Below are positions 22,548 through 35,705 of a stretch of 64,000 nt of DNA, piece after piece (within the stretch, counting starts at the first letter, position 1; each line of letters begins with the position of its first letter). A model generated the notes under the pieces. That model was not told the DNA's origin. It worked only from the letters and a program-made list of their open reading frames with translations, and searched no databases. Where the stretch lies: the NCBI GenBank assembly GCA_010645155.1, contig CM021316.1, positions 6,604,288-6,668,287 of the forward strand. The letters are read 5' to 3'. The DNA comes from Tigriopus japonicus (Eukaryota > Arthropoda > Copepoda > Harpacticoida > Harpacticidae). Position numbers and translations under genes: made by a program.

Positions 22548-25500
22548 CTACTTATTAGCAACCAATAAGGCCAACGCCAATGAGATCAAAGTCAAGGGAA
22601 AGGACACTGAGGCCAAAGAAGAGGTATTTTGGGATGAGGTATCCACGTACAACACTGTCCTGCCATGAAGAGGTCGAACAGGTCTGAAATTGTTCTGCAT
22701 ACGGGGATGCAACTGGGAAACATCTCGGAACTGACGTAATTGACGTTCAGAGATCTCAATCGGCTCCTGGAATTGAAAGAGCATTTATTGGTAAGGGTAT
22801 GTTTATATCTAGAGAGTTAATGGACGAAAGAGCCTTTAATCGCAACCAAAATTTTTGGTAAAAAAGCGTTATAGGTTGCCAAGAAGTAGAGCGAACAATA
22901 AAAATCTTTTACGTTTCCTTTACATGTTTGGACCGGAAAACTTTTTGTGGCTTTTAAAAGGTTTTTTGAACTTTTTTCGGATTCTTTCGATATTTAACTA
23001 AGAATAACTGGGTTTTCCGTGCTTTTTAAACCTGTAAAACTTTTCCCAAATAGCTAGAACAGACCTGAAGAAAGGTCAACAGAAATTGTCCAAGCAAAAA
23101 GCGAGGCCAAACAAAAATAAAATGAGAAAATTATGCGTAGGACTGCAAAGAAAAACAAGTTTTGAGCCAAAATGTTACAAAATGAGACAGCAATTGTTCG
23201 AAAATCGTTTTGGGCAAATTTTTTTGGTCGGCAAAGTTCTTATTGTTAAAAAATGTTCAATTTTTACCTCACAAACTACATTATTTGTACCGTGGAAAAA
23301 TGTCAGCTTGTACCCCCAAATCAGCGCCACCTGGGGTCAGATTGAGACATAGTTGCCACCTAGTGAGTGGGTTTTAACACCACCCTTTGGCGAAACATGA
23401 GGGTTTTTCCTTGGTGTTTATATTTCTTTGTAGTGGCACTATGTTATCAAAATCGCACATTTTGGAGAATTGTTAGTGAGAAGAATATGCTTAACGTTTT
23501 GCCAAAGAGTGGCATTAAGAATCACCATCTGGCAATTATGTCTCAATCTAAACACAAGCGTTGTTGACATTTTGCACGGCTCAATTCATACAAGGTCCAA
23601 ACTATGGGATAAAATATGAAAGTACCTCGAAAATAGTCCAAATGACCACCTCGTTACAACCGGGGGTAGTGAGTGATCCAGTGTAGCGATAAAAGCGGCT
23701 AAGATCCTCACTCAAAATGTCGCTCACAGGGAAGACTTTCAACTCAGTCTCACTTTGGAACTCGTGGATAAATTCCAAACCTGAATGAAGAAGATTTGAA
23801 ACAGGTTGTTAATCAACCAAGGCTGAAAAAATATTCTTACCATCAATAATTGGTTTCAATTTTTCGTTATCCTTGTTGGTCAACTTGAAGAAGAATCCCA
23901 AAACGGCGAGTGTATCATTGGCTCCTCGACCTTCTGCCAAAGCGTCTAAGAGATGATCACCATATTTGGTGTTGAAGTGAACCACGTGCATTTCCATAGG
24001 ATATGCCACCTGAAAAGTTTCAAGCCAAAATTAGACAAATTTGCATCCTAAAATTGCTCATTTCATTCCCACTGAGTAACAGAAATATTAATGAACTATT
24101 TAATTGCTTGTTTTGACCTATTGTGTTGAAGAGGGGTTGTATTTTTCCGTTTTAAATTAACGATACGGCGCGGAGATCAGAAAAAGCAATCCTACTTGGG
24201 ATGTTTTGTCGTTATGAGGCACAAAACTGAGTTGTCGTGTCTACTTTGGACAACACTTTTGCTGTGTGTGTCCAAAGCCCGGTTTTGTTACCCATCATTG
24301 AAAAGCTTCTTCACCAGGTTCTCCACAATCATCGACATATTTCTGATCCTGGGATGATTATTGCAAGTGAAACAATACATTCTCGACAATGCTCAAAAAG
24401 TTATTTATCTGCGCTATTCCACCCCCTTTTATCCCTTAAACTTTTTTCAAGCCTTTTAGTGAAAAGCGCCATGTTTATAAAATGACATTTCTGTATTTAA
24501 GACCGGGTTTAACAGCAAAAGATACCAAAGCAAAGGTGCCTTTTAATATTGATACCACAGCACCTTTCTAAAACTTATTTTCATCCCTGATCAACCCTCT
24601 TTTGGATAGACCAACCTGAAAAAGTGTCTTAAGGAAAGGATACCCGATCATTGGGTCACGATTTTGTTGTCGTACTGCAGTGTTCTTGGAGATGGAACAT
24701 TTTAGAATTATTTGAATACTTCCCCAATATGTTTGCGGTTCTTGCGTCTAATTCAAATCCTTGAGTGTTTGACGTTGATCCCAAAAAATCTTCAAGGTTC
24801 GGAAACAAGATTCTGGCAAAATACTGGCCTATCATCTATCTCATTCATTACTGTTTATATAACGAATCCGTTGGACAGATTATTGACAAGTGAAGTCGAT
24901 CGTCACTTGTGACACTACAATGGACTAAGGAAAAAAGCCAAATAAGAATGTACTATGAATGTGCAGTACCTGATTCAACAAATGCTCAGAGCCTTCTTTG
25001 TTTGTGTTGGCCCAATGGAAATGGATCTGGGCCAATTGGAACTTGTGGTCCAATCCTCCTTGGGAAACCTGGATTGAAGAAAATATCAGAGAAATTACTC
25101 ATTGAACGAAGTACAAAGTTCTTGGCCAGTCTGATCGAAATTATCGGGCCTGTGGGAGTGTAAAATATACAAAGATCAAAGACAAGTAAGTCCTTTGCCA
25201 AAAAGCAAGTGCATATGTAAACAGTGTCTCAAATACGTATTCAAAAGACATTGGAAATCCTGAAATATTAAAGTTTCCTTATCCACCATTGTGCAAATTT
25301 GGCCCTCGCAAAAACGTGAATTAAACACAGAAGTCAAATTCCAAGAATGAGGTGTAAAGGAAACTACTCAATATTACTAGTAATATTCTCCCAGTCATGC
25401 CTGCCTTTAGACAATGTATTTACATATTTGAAGCCCCTTTAAGTGGCTTTAACCGGAATTCGAAACGAAACCAAATACATCTGACTCACATGCATGGAAT

Positions 25501-26068
25501 GATCCAAATCATGGCTTTCGCCAGTGGCCACCACTTCGTGCTCTTGTGCCAAAAATTCTAATTTGACGGTGTTAGGTTTATTCTCAAGACGCACTCCTTT
25601 GGCAGTATAGTCGTAATTCTCAAACACAAACGGTTCCATGTGCACCTTCTCATGGCCGTATTTAGGGATGTCAATCGGGGATTGGTATTGACCGGCGTTG
25701 CACACTCCAGGCCAATGATCTGGTCCTGTGGAGACCTTATATGTTAGTAATAGAACCATTTTGGTTCTACACTGTGACATGAAAGTTTTGGACCAATCTA
25801 GTTAGTGTCTTTTGGTGGTTGATTCGTTTGTTGATACAAAATTGATAGGTTCCAATGTCAAAACTCTGCTAAGGTAGTTGTGTTGTTGAAATTGAGGAAA
25901 ATGGTCCTGGTTATCGCGTATTTTTTTGTTGGCTAAAACTTTCGTTTTACAGTGCGATGTAATAAGCTTACCATGGTCTCCAGAGTATGAGAATTCTGCG
26001 CCTGGTGTAGATGCATCCAGATGATGAGCCAAGGTTAGGGTCAATATCAAAGTGGCGGTTGAAAACAT
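22548..26068 (-). CDS. alpha-carbonic anhydrase, secreted and probably GPI-anchored
   Basis: Six exons join in frame (26068-25972, 25725-25490, 25068-24970, 24009-23841, 23780-23626, 22766-22548) to give 324 residues. It should catalyse reversible CO2 hydration outside the cell. An N-terminal signal peptide (MFSTATLILTLTLAHHLDA) precedes the fold start YSGDHGPDHW...QSPIDI. The three zinc histidines are present (QIHFHW, residues 127 and 129; EMHVVH, residue 152), with Glu139 (GSEH), Glu150 and the SLTTPGC loop with Thr238. The position of the proton-shuttle His64 appears to be Asn (ENKPNTVKL), by eye. The last exon ends in a hydrophobic tail (SLASVSFPLTLISLALALLV) after a Ser-rich spacer, as in GPI-anchored CA IV-like enzymes. 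All introns are GT-AG. Confidence 0.93.
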
Positions 26069-29000
26069 GTTGTTGGGTAGTAAGCTGGAAATTCAATGAT
26101 CTCAGATTCAGTGGCTATTCGGAAGCTGTCAAGTTTCGTACTGGAATTGTCCCACAAAAGTCCTTGCCCACAAGAGGGAATGGGGATTATCCATTGCACT
26201 TTGGGAGGGCGGTGACTTTCACATCTTGGAAGGACACGGAGGTGTGAAAAAGACATCTTGAAACGGCATGGACCAAAGGGTACAACTACTTTAAGTGCTA
26301 CTATAAACTTTTGTTTCCATAATATTTCCATTACAAAACAGTGAATTTAATCCGCAATTTGTTGTTTATAGTAATATTCTGGTTGTTGTAACTTATGGGT
26401 TTCTGTTGATGGAAGTAAGAAAATATATTTTGCAAGATAGTGCACGTTTGCATACTTCTAATTTTTCACTTTTAGGTCCTCTGATACACTCAAAGCACAT
26501 TTGAAAAACTTAGGTAGGAATCAAAAAATAATTTACTGAGTTGTCGGCAGCAAAAGAATTGTTACATCAAAAGATATTTAAATATCAGAATCAGGCAGAA
26601 TATCTAACTTTGGCTCTAATGTAAGTTTTTACTGATTGACGTCAAACCAGAGGATGGAGCATTCTTAAACAAAGTCTGCAGTCCATCATCTGACTAGATG
26701 TCCGAGGCCAATTTTTAACTTGAACCAAGAAACACTTGGCTTTCACAGGCAAGTTCCGAAACTTTTTTTTTGTTTCAAACTGACTAACAAAGTGGGCCTA
26801 CTCGTATTTGACCTAACCGTATGTACGTCAATCATGTTATTGATAATGTCAGCCACTCTGAGCGTCAGCCATTGATGCCCAAATATCTGTGACTTATTGG
26901 TCAGGATATACAGAACTGACATTGACCGGATGCAAGGACGATCAATTTTTGAGACACGATCGGAAAACGGGACCATAAACTCGATACTACAGAGTATGAA
27001 CAACAACTACTGTTCATTCAGTAACACGTGATGATGGGTCTTTGCCCTGGAATTTGAGGAGTCGTAGCGACGAGTGAAGTACTTCTCATGAATGGGATGT
27101 TGCGTTGCGTTTCCAGAGAGAAATCCTCAAATTCAGAAATGGACTTGAAAACAAACTCATACCGTACTCTTCGCCATGTGATAAATGAGTCTGGAGTTGA
27201 GGATCTCTGGGCAAGGACAACAACAGATGAAGTGCTTGATTTCACTGGGACGGATTATCTTTCATTTGCATATTTGTTACATGTAGCTTGATTTCCTTGT
27301 CCTGAGGCTCGTGAGGTCTTAAAACCCAATTACCAACCCGACATTTTCAATTACTGGTCAACATCTCCCGAGTTATCTGAACTATTTCCCACGCGCCCAA
27401 ATACTTTTCCAAATTCAACAGATTATTTTACGGACCGAGACTTTTGTATCTTCCCAATTGGACATTTCTAGAGAAAACTTGACCATCTCCGACAAAACCA
27501 AGTTAGATTGAGACAAGAACCACTGGATTTTCTGGACGACGAGATAAGAGCTAAGAATGATTTTCACTTAAGACCTATTAAGTGCATTCTTTGGCACAGA
27601 TGGAAAACTATCCTCTGCTAAATGCCGGAGAGAAACGTTGTCATTTTCTGAACTATGCAGTGAAGAGAGCATAGAATGAATCAGGGCAACAAGGGACCCT
27701 TATATAGAGCTTGGCCGTCGTAGGCTAACAAATTGTGTTGATGGTTCATGCTGATGATGGGTCAAGACGTAGCATCTGCATTCAGTTGATTCTGTCGAAG
27801 TTCAATAACAAACCAAAGTATTTCTTTGTAGATTGAGTTGCCGGTCACCAAATTGTGGGACATTAGTTGGTGCTCGTTTAAACTTCACACTTATTAAAGT
27901 TAACTTTTTACATAACCGGTATTTTACACATACTTTAAACCTTAATACTTGAAGACTTTCACTAACCAAACTGCGCTATCAAATGAGCTTAATAGTTTAG
28001 ATGTGTTTCTGATAAGAAAAGGATTTCTTTAATCATGAACTTACGCTTCTTGCATGTTGGAAGACGTCATAGATGATTTGAGTCAGTGAGGCATTCAAAG
28101 ATTTTGCAGGCCAATCTTTTTATTAGGGTCTCTAAGCTCAATCTTTGGTAGTAAAACTAGAAGAGGGCTACCTCCACTCTGTATTGAAGTATTTGATGAG
28201 CTTTTACAGACATCCGATTTTGACATTGGATTGAGTTAAGAATTTAAGAATAGTCTACCCAACTTAAGCAAAGTCTCTTTTGTAGAAGGACGCTATTGAT
28301 TTGTTCCTCCTTAAAATAATAGTTTTAGTACAAGCCTCATCGTCCAGAGAAATTAAGTGGTTCTTGATCTGGGGTTACCTGATCCATCTCTCTCACTGAT
28401 AAACAAGCAAAAGAATTAAACCGAGTTCTCGCAGAACTGGTTATCGACCTATCTCGCATAACAACACATAAAGAAAGAAATAGATGCAGGTCTTTAGGAC
28501 CTTGAAGACAGTACACATGCCTAGAATTAGCTACTAGTCTTCTAAAAACACTGATGTTCATGTCACTTTACGTACGTACGAAATACAACATACGATCATG
28601 TTCATTCTGAGCATGTTTTAGGTTTTCCAAGTTTCACGCTAAATAAGGGTCCTTTCAAAAGTAGGTTGAATAAACTGGTAATCAGATTGAACTACATCAG
28701 GTTTACTATCCATTTCTTCCAACGCTTCTTTCCTAAATATTAGGTTCAACATGTACGTAAAAGTAGTTGATGACCACGTGGTAACAATATGGATTTTGTA
28801 GAAGATTAGGGGAAGGAAAATTTATCAGAACGCATGGAGTCACATAATTCGAGCCTATTTTGTGCCTTCATTTGTCCATTCATTCATCGTATTTTAATCA
28901 ACGTTGGGGCTTCATGAATTCAATTGACCTTCATCAAGTACTAAATAAGGAACTTCCTCTCTAGACTCAGATTGTAGTTAGGATCAAGACTGTTTTGTTG

Positions 29001-31902
29001 TTCATGACTTGGCGTGAAAATCATTTCGATCATGGACTAAGTAGACAAGTTTTAAGGTGAGCATGATGCAATTGTATTTGAGACAACGCTCAACAAAATT
29101 GGAAAGGGTATAAAATGCCATTTAAGAGGACTAGAAACCTTTTTTTCAAGTTAAAACCAGAAAGATACACATCAAATCCAGAAAGAGGGAGTTATTGCGA
29201 TCGTTCAAGTCGAACAGAACTTGAAAAAAAAATAGAATTGGCAATTGAATGAAATCTATCTATCTATCTATCGTAATTGAAATTTAATGTAAACAAGTTT
29301 CTGCAGTGTCGATTTTTGTTTAGATATTTCCTTCAATAGCAATTACCCTCAAAGCAAGATTTAAGAATGTTCGATTAAAGAATACTTTTGTCGCTGACCA
29401 AAACACAAATTCATAACATGGGGTCGCTCCTTTTAAGAAAAACTTTTGATATAATGTTACTGCTGACTACTGACGGGTAATATCTGTGATTGTTTTGGAG
29501 GTAAAAGTGTTCTTGAATCATTTGCAATAAGCCATCATATTTCTAGAATCTCACTAATACTCCATGGAAGTGTCCTTCTAATAAAAATGCTTACCTCTGT
29601 GTCAGTCAATTTATGGCACTCGATCAATTTTGGAAGTGGGTCTTTTCTCTTTGGAGATGATTCTTGGACACTGACTCAATCGTTTCGCGCCAGATTCCTT
29701 TTTGGTCTCTCGCCTCGATCGCACTTTGCCCAACAACGCCGAACTAGTACATACATACACTTGATACATGGAGAGCGTTGCTCAGTTGAGATTAGCTCCT
29801 TCTTTCTTTCCCCTTGGCTCACTCTGTCCAACAAGGCTTGGAGAAAGAAAGAGGATGCGAAGAAGAAAGAAGAAGGCTCTCGCATCTGAAAAGCGCCGAA
29901 CTCTCTCGTTTCTCGCTTGCAGCCCACTTTGAAATTGTTCCAACTTCTCCAGTCGTCTAGTACTCTATCCATGCCCAAGTGTCTGAAGAGGGTTCTGGGT
30001 CCGTACGCACTTCCAAGAGCGCAAGTTCAAGGTCAGGACCAGATAACCAAGGACAGTGCGAGTTCCATCCATATGTTCTCAACTTGGGAGGACAGGACCG
30101 ATTCCTGATTGGTTGTATCCTCAGTTCCCACCCGAAAGTTTCCCTTAGGTAACGAGTCGAGGATGAAGACGAATGGGCTCAATATTGGTTATGAAACGAT
30201 GCAACCATGAAGCCTTTGAGAGCCTTTTGGTTCCATTCAACGTTCTGATGTTTTTGCAATTGATGATGATGCAAGTTGAACTTATACGGGTGCAGCAACT
30301 GTCACATTTGCAAGCGTTTTCGAAAAATGGAGCCCGTAAAAATGTGCGGTTTCTCACAAATTTATGTGACAAATGCACTAAGTGAAAAACTAAGGAAAGT
30401 GACCTTTTGATGACAGCAAGAACAGTAATCAAACTTCCTGAATTCATTTATGTTGTGATTCAATGGCCAATAAATAAGTGTAAAGCAAAAGAATGAAGCA
30501 AGAAAACTCCTTTTCTTGCAAAGAGTCTCTTAGCTTTCTTTTACACCCAGAATTGTGCCTACTTTCGGTTCGAAACTACTGTTTTGAAGCGTGGAAGGTC
30601 TAATTATTAAATGGAATTAACATTTGAGGTTTGGTCGGATCTGAGGTCGTACAAGAATGTAAACATTCAGAATTGGGGAAAAAGTGTCCTCCGTTTTGCA
30701 ATTTGCTTTGTTCTTATAACAAGAGATTGCAATTTGCAAATATCGCTTTGCTATAACATGAGCTATTAAATTTATTGTTTCCCGATTTTTCCCGACATTA
30801 AAAAGCATGATATTCCTTATAACAGGAAATGAATTACGAACTCGGGGAATGAGTCCATTTCGTATTAATGTCAAATGACTTCAATCCAAAATATGCTCTT
30901 GCAATTCTTCAATGATATGAAGAGTAAAAAGTTAACTTTATTATTCATTTCAAGTGGTTTTACTTTGCATCACAAAGAAACCACCATGTCATCATTTCCA
31001 AATCATTACAAAAATATTGGTGTTCCCGGTGAAATTGAACATGAGTAATTCGATTGCAACACTTTTTCTAGGTCTGTTGCAAGTTTCGAGAAATTACGTT
31101 TATTTTCAAGAAAAGCACTTTAACTTGAGTTTAGACCTTCTGTTAAGTGAAAAGGTCAATTGGTCACATTGATGAAAACTCAAGCTCTTAAGTGTTTTCT
31201 AAAGAGTTAAGATCAAGTGGAAGTCAGTTTTTTTCGCATCGACCATGAATGTTTTTTCATGAGAACGTTTGCATGGTGCGTGAATTTCGAAGTAAGTACC
31301 CGTTTTGAGCCCCAAGCAGAAGTATCAAACCGTTTGATCGGCGATGAAGCAAAACTAGTTGTTAGAGAAAAGACAACCAAGATTCCTCTAGAGCACGAAA
31401 AAGGACGTTCATATCATAGTCGATTCTAAAACCAGTCTAGCCATATCGCAAAGAAGGTTCAAGATTGTTGCTCGTGCATGGTGTCAGAGTGAAGTGAAAA
31501 AATGGAAGCAAAGAAATACAGTTCAGTCATGTATTTATTCATGAAATTAATTATGGGACAATAGCTGTAAAGTGAAAGAGTGAAGACGCTTATCAAAGCA
31601 ATTTTCGACGGAAACCGTAGAAAACCAAGGTCAATGACTTGTTTCAAAGAGAAATGTCTTTTTTTCGTAAAGTTTTCTGGAAAGGGGAAATGTTGTAATC
31701 AATCTTTGTAGTATCTGGGTAATTGCGCAAAATTTGACTCTTTAATATATGACCCAATATCTATTTCTACTTTAGAAGTTGTGTCGAATACTTGAGATGT
31801 TGTTCGAATGGAATCTTGCCAGAATAATAACCATTTGTAGTACTAATGGTGATGTTGGGAAAATGAATACTTCGGGGTTTTAGAAAAACTTTAGGTTATG
31901 AT
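26069..31902. other. 5.8-kb stretch without a recognised gene
   Basis: The first 250 bases are probably leader/promoter of the minus-strand carbonic anhydrase. Open frames of 60-100 codons (for example 26743-27006 and 27018-27245 minus, 29587-29889 plus) show no family motif and were not called. A short (CTAT)n run lies at 29254-29272. About 29,600-30,100 is less AT-rich than its surroundings, but no exon could be supported. Around 31790-31902 the sequence is the left part of an inverted duplication shared with about 45,430-45,520. Confidence 0.45.
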
Positions 31903-32599
31903 TAGGGACAGGAACTTAAGACGAAAAAACTTATTCGTCTTTTTGGCCTTTATTCGTCGCGAATTTTTTTTCGTCTAATTTGGATTTTATTCGTCTTTTT
32001 TCGTCTAATTGGCCAAAAAATTGGATTTTCTTAGATTTCAAGCGCTTTAGATTTCAAGCGTTTTTTTAAAAAAATTTTCAAGCAAATAAAAACTTCAGAG
32101 AAAGTTCAACCCCACCAATCATAGGCCAATGTAATGATTTGATTGTTAGTTGTGGTTTTGCACAAACAAAATACAATCCACTTTTATATATTAACTTGTA
32201 CTCGTACAGTTGCTCGACAGACACAGAAAGAAATGATTACTATTGGGTTGAAAAGGCAATTAGAACAATTATTGGATTTGCAAATCTGATTTTAAGTATA
32301 GCTGTACTAAAAACGTTCCTTTAAAAAGGCATCTTTAACTCTTGGTTTTTATTTGACATATGTACTACTGGCTAATTCTTGCTCTTTAGGTACTGCCTTT
32401 TTTTAAATTTTCTAGATTTCGCCGTTTTTGACAGTCAGATCAGTTCAGAGAGATTGTTCCTTATCAATAGTGACATACATAACGTCTATTTTGTGGGAGC
32501 AGCTTTAAACGTCTTTTTTCGTCTGGACGGGCATTTAATTTTTTTTCTTTCTTATAAGAAAGGTTCTTTTTTTTTGGGGGGGGGGCGGATTTTCAATGC

Positions 32600-34815
32600 C
32601 GCTACAAGGAATGGGATTCCCTGTAAAGAGAGTTAATCATTATTATAGTTTCAATAATTAATGTTTATATGAAATTTGATCTACCAATGAGTTACTGTTG
32701 GCAGATCTATACAACCCTTGTATAGAGGGTTGGTCTGGAATAGTTTTTAAAAATTTGTCCAATCCTGCCTTAAATGCTGTTAGAGGATCAGCTCCAACAT
32801 ATTCCCGACGAAGGCAAATAGGCAACAAATTGAACAATGAAGGAGCCCGATAAAGAAGAGAGGAGCACTTCATTGATCGTACTAGCCTTGATTCCTTAGG
32901 ATTTGGAGGTGCTCTCAGAGCGCACGTAAAACCTCTACGATCGCTACAACTGATCTCAAATCCTGGGTTAGGACAGAGCCCATGAATGCTCTTGAAAACA
33001 AACAGTATCAGATACCTTTCATACCTTCTCTGAGTACTGTACAGCCCTAACTTCTGGAGCCTTTCCCAATACGAGAGCTCTCTCATTCCTGCGATGTTCC
33101 TAATGAAACATCTTTGGACCTGCTCGACCTTTTGCAAACCAGCTGAACTCATTGGAGCCCAAATGGGGGATGCAAATTCAAGATTCGGCTGAACAATCGA
33201 CTTGTACAGAGTTAGCATTGTAATACTATCTCTGGACTTGAAAGTGCGATAGATCCAGCCGCACGTTTGAAATGCCTTCCCCACTTTCAACTGGATATGC
33301 TCATCAAACTTTCCATCATTTTGGACGACAACTCCCAAATCTCTCATGGACGATACCTGCTCAATATCACAACCTCCATTGTCTTTGAGTGGAACATCTA
33401 ATTTTGACGCCCCATACGTCATTGTGCGGAATTTCATCCCGTTCAATGCCATGTTACTCTCGCCAACCCAAGAGTAGACCTTCTCCAAGTCTTCAACTAA
33501 ACATTTCGAGTCCTGCCCATTCCTTCCACAAACTAATTTTGTGTCATCAGTAGGGACGGGCAAATAGTGTAAAAAGATTTTTGGTAACATAAACCCATTT
33601 TTCTGCACTTTTGCACTTTTCACCTTTATTTGCACTTTTTTTTTACGTTTTTGGCCAAAATTGACAAATTGTTAAGAAAATGTAGTGGCTTTTGAAAGAA
33701 TTTTTAATTTCAAGATCAAATTTTGAATTAGTCGAAAAAGCTTGCATTTGCAATCAACCATTCTTAGCACCTTGAAGAAATATGTGCATTTCAGACGCAA
33801 ACCTCACACTTTACTCACCATCTTGCTTTAACTATAACATCCTGTTTACTATACTAAACATTAGACAAAAGAATCTCATTGCATTCAACCAACAAATAGC
33901 AAACCTAAAGAAACTCATGCTTTGATAATGGAAGTATCTACTAACAATATAGATTGCAGAATTAGGTTTGCTGCCTACAAAGATCGCTATTTCTAAAAAA
34001 GGCCGTTATAAACTTAAAATCATCAAGCTAAGGATACATCAATGTAGCAGTACACATTGTTTAATTGACTTTAAGATATTACTCCTAAGTTCCAAAAGTA
34101 TTTGAGAACAGTTTTGATGTGATGAGACATTGAATGCCACATTTGAAATTGAGTTCTGGTAATTAGGCCATGGGCCAAATATTGAAGCAATGTCACTAAA
34201 AACATGCTTAAAACACATTTATGACTATTTTCTTTGATGTAATTGTTAGGCACACGTGGGTATTTTTCTGTTCAATTTTCAATGTCTATTTTTGAACAAC
34301 TTGAAGGACAAAAACGGAGTGATGTAAAGCCATATAAAACAATTGTTAAATGTATTTCGACAATATTTTGGGTACGTACATCCACGAGACCACCTTAGAA
34401 ATGAAAAATTCAGAAGATTGTTGACTAGAGTATTTTTCATGATTTTACATCCTTTTTGCTAGTGACCTTATTAATAGAACTCTATTACTTGTGCGGCATT
34501 GTCTCTTCACCTCAAACTGGTCTCAAATGTCTTTAGAACTTGTAAATGACTTCTCCTGCTCAATTAGGAGCCGTGGGTACTCCATGAATGACGTTTTAAG
34601 TCCAAATGCAAGTTATTTACTCTTTTTGACATTTATTTGCACTTTTTTGACATTTATTTGCACTTTCAACATTTTTCTGCACTTTGTTTTGCACTTTTGA
34701 GCACATTTTTTTGCAACTTTTGGTAACTAAAAGGGTAAGATTATTTGCACTTTCTGCCCGTCCCTAGTCATCAGCATATGAAGAAATACTGGCTTTTGTT
34801 CTAAACTTCTGGAGA
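32600..34815 (-). pseudogene. LINE reverse-transcriptase remnant, CR1/Jockey-like, split by an insertion
   Basis: The minus-strand reading begins near 34812 (PLQKFRTKASISS), is broken at 34767/33550 and resumes to the stop at 32658. The second part contains TKLVCG, then MRDLGVVVQNDGKFDEHI, WIYRTFKSRD and LFNLLPICLRREYVGA, the usual thumb and C-terminal blocks of this LINE group. The interrupted codons are those of the catalytic YADD box. The copy is 5' truncated next to a T-rich run. It lies inside a hAT-like element. Confidence 0.85.
33551..34766. mobile_element. hAT-like non-autonomous element (family b), inserted in the LINE
   Basis: The 1,216-bp element has ends TAGGGACGGGCAAATAGTG and, inverted, TAGGGACGGGCAGAAAGTG. 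A perfect 8-bp duplication, GTCATCAG, lies at 33543-33550 and 34767-34774. Words of the type TTTGCACTTTT recur near both ends. There is an imperfect internal inverted repeat (around 34090-34160 and 34480-34560). Related copies are at 49789-50276 and 18843-19260. No transposase frame. Confidence 0.88.
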
Positions 34816-35215
34816 GGAAACTTTTTTTTTCTTTTTGGGAAACTAATTCGATTTTTTCCATTTTGCCAGTATTTTTTTTTTCTTTTTTTCCGTCTGTTGG
34901 GAGCTTTTATTCGTCTTTTTCGTTTAATCGGTCAATTTTATTCGTCTTTTTTCGTCTAATCGGGCAATTCTATTCGTCTTTTTTTCGTTTAATTTGACAG
35001 TTTTATTCGTCTTAACTTCCTGTCCCTAGTCATGATGCTGGGATCAGATCTCGGTAGGCAATCTAATCTTTGAGGTAGATTTTGATTAGGTAAACACAAT
35101 TAAGAGCATTGTTTTTCCACTTGAAGGAGGGACAAAAACAATGGTATATGTGGTTTACTTATAATATTCACGTACTAAATAACTTTTTAAGTAAATTACG
35201 TTCTCCATAAAAGAA

Positions 35216-35299
35216 GTCAAGTTGGCCGAGTGGTCTAAGGCGCCAGATTTAAGCTCTGGTACACGTAAGTGTGCGTGGGTTCGAACCCCACACTTGACA
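35216..35299 (+). tRNA. tRNA-Leu (anticodon UAA)
   Basis: Acceptor stem GTCAAGT/ACTTGAC, discriminator A at 35299, anticodon loop TTTAAGC (anticodon TAA) and B box GGTTCGAACCC. It differs from the 18612 copy by a T in GAGTGGTCT. A TTTT run follows at 35305-35308, suitable as a Pol III terminator. It sits in the inverted duplication shared with 44.7-45.6 kb. Confidence 0.95.
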
Positions 35300-35705
35300 A
35301 ATTATTTTGAAGAGTGAATCCATTATGCACAGAATGCCAAGAAAACGCGCAGTTTAACATCCCAACTCAAACGTACATTTTTTTAACTTCTCTTAAGGTA
35401 CAATGTTGTGTTCATCAAACATTTAGTAAAATATTCATAAACAGAGTAAAAATAATGATTTTAGTGACTCGGAGATGGCAGGTTATGTGTCGAAATTTTA
35501 CTTGAAAATGGTTATTGCTCCTTTGTCTTATTTTGCTCCCACCATACTGCCTGCTGCACACACTCACCTTAAAGGTAAGTTAATGAGGGGATTTGGACGA
35601 TTATAGGAAGCTGACCAAGTCAAAGTACTAAAACCATTTCAATGTTGGTTGTTAGACATCCAGTAGTACTCGTAGTATATGAGCCGTCCTCGAGGATGGG
35701 TGGAT

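Larger units (their letters stand above)
31903..35028. mobile_element. hAT-like element (family a) carrying nested insertions
   Basis: Termini TAGGGACAGGAA-TTAAGACGAA (left) and its inverse (right) match over about 23 bp. The flanks are GTTATGAT (31895-31902) and GTCATGAT (35029-35036), an 8-bp duplication with one change. The element's own DNA is only the outer parts, roughly 31903-32590 and 34815-35028, in which the word TTCGTC(T) recurs many times on the same strand. The middle is a LINE, itself interrupted. No transposase is present. Confidence 0.85.
31790..35705. repeat. inverted segmental duplication, left copy
   Basis: The sequence 31835-31902 plus 35029-35705 matches, in reverse, about 44695-45510. 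Matches include AACCATTTGTAGTACTAATG (31832), CAGATCTCGGTAGGCAATCTAATC (35045 region), the tRNA-Leu and its flanks, GCCTGCTGCACACACTCACC (35550) and ACATCCAGTAGT (35658). The hAT-like element 31903-35028 interrupts this copy only. It includes a decayed copy of the last exon seen at 45496-45606. Confidence 0.8.

Noticed and set aside
26743..27245. Possible retroelement integrase remnant on the minus strand
   Set aside because: No HHCC or DDE-type motif could be read in any frame; similarity was impressionistic.
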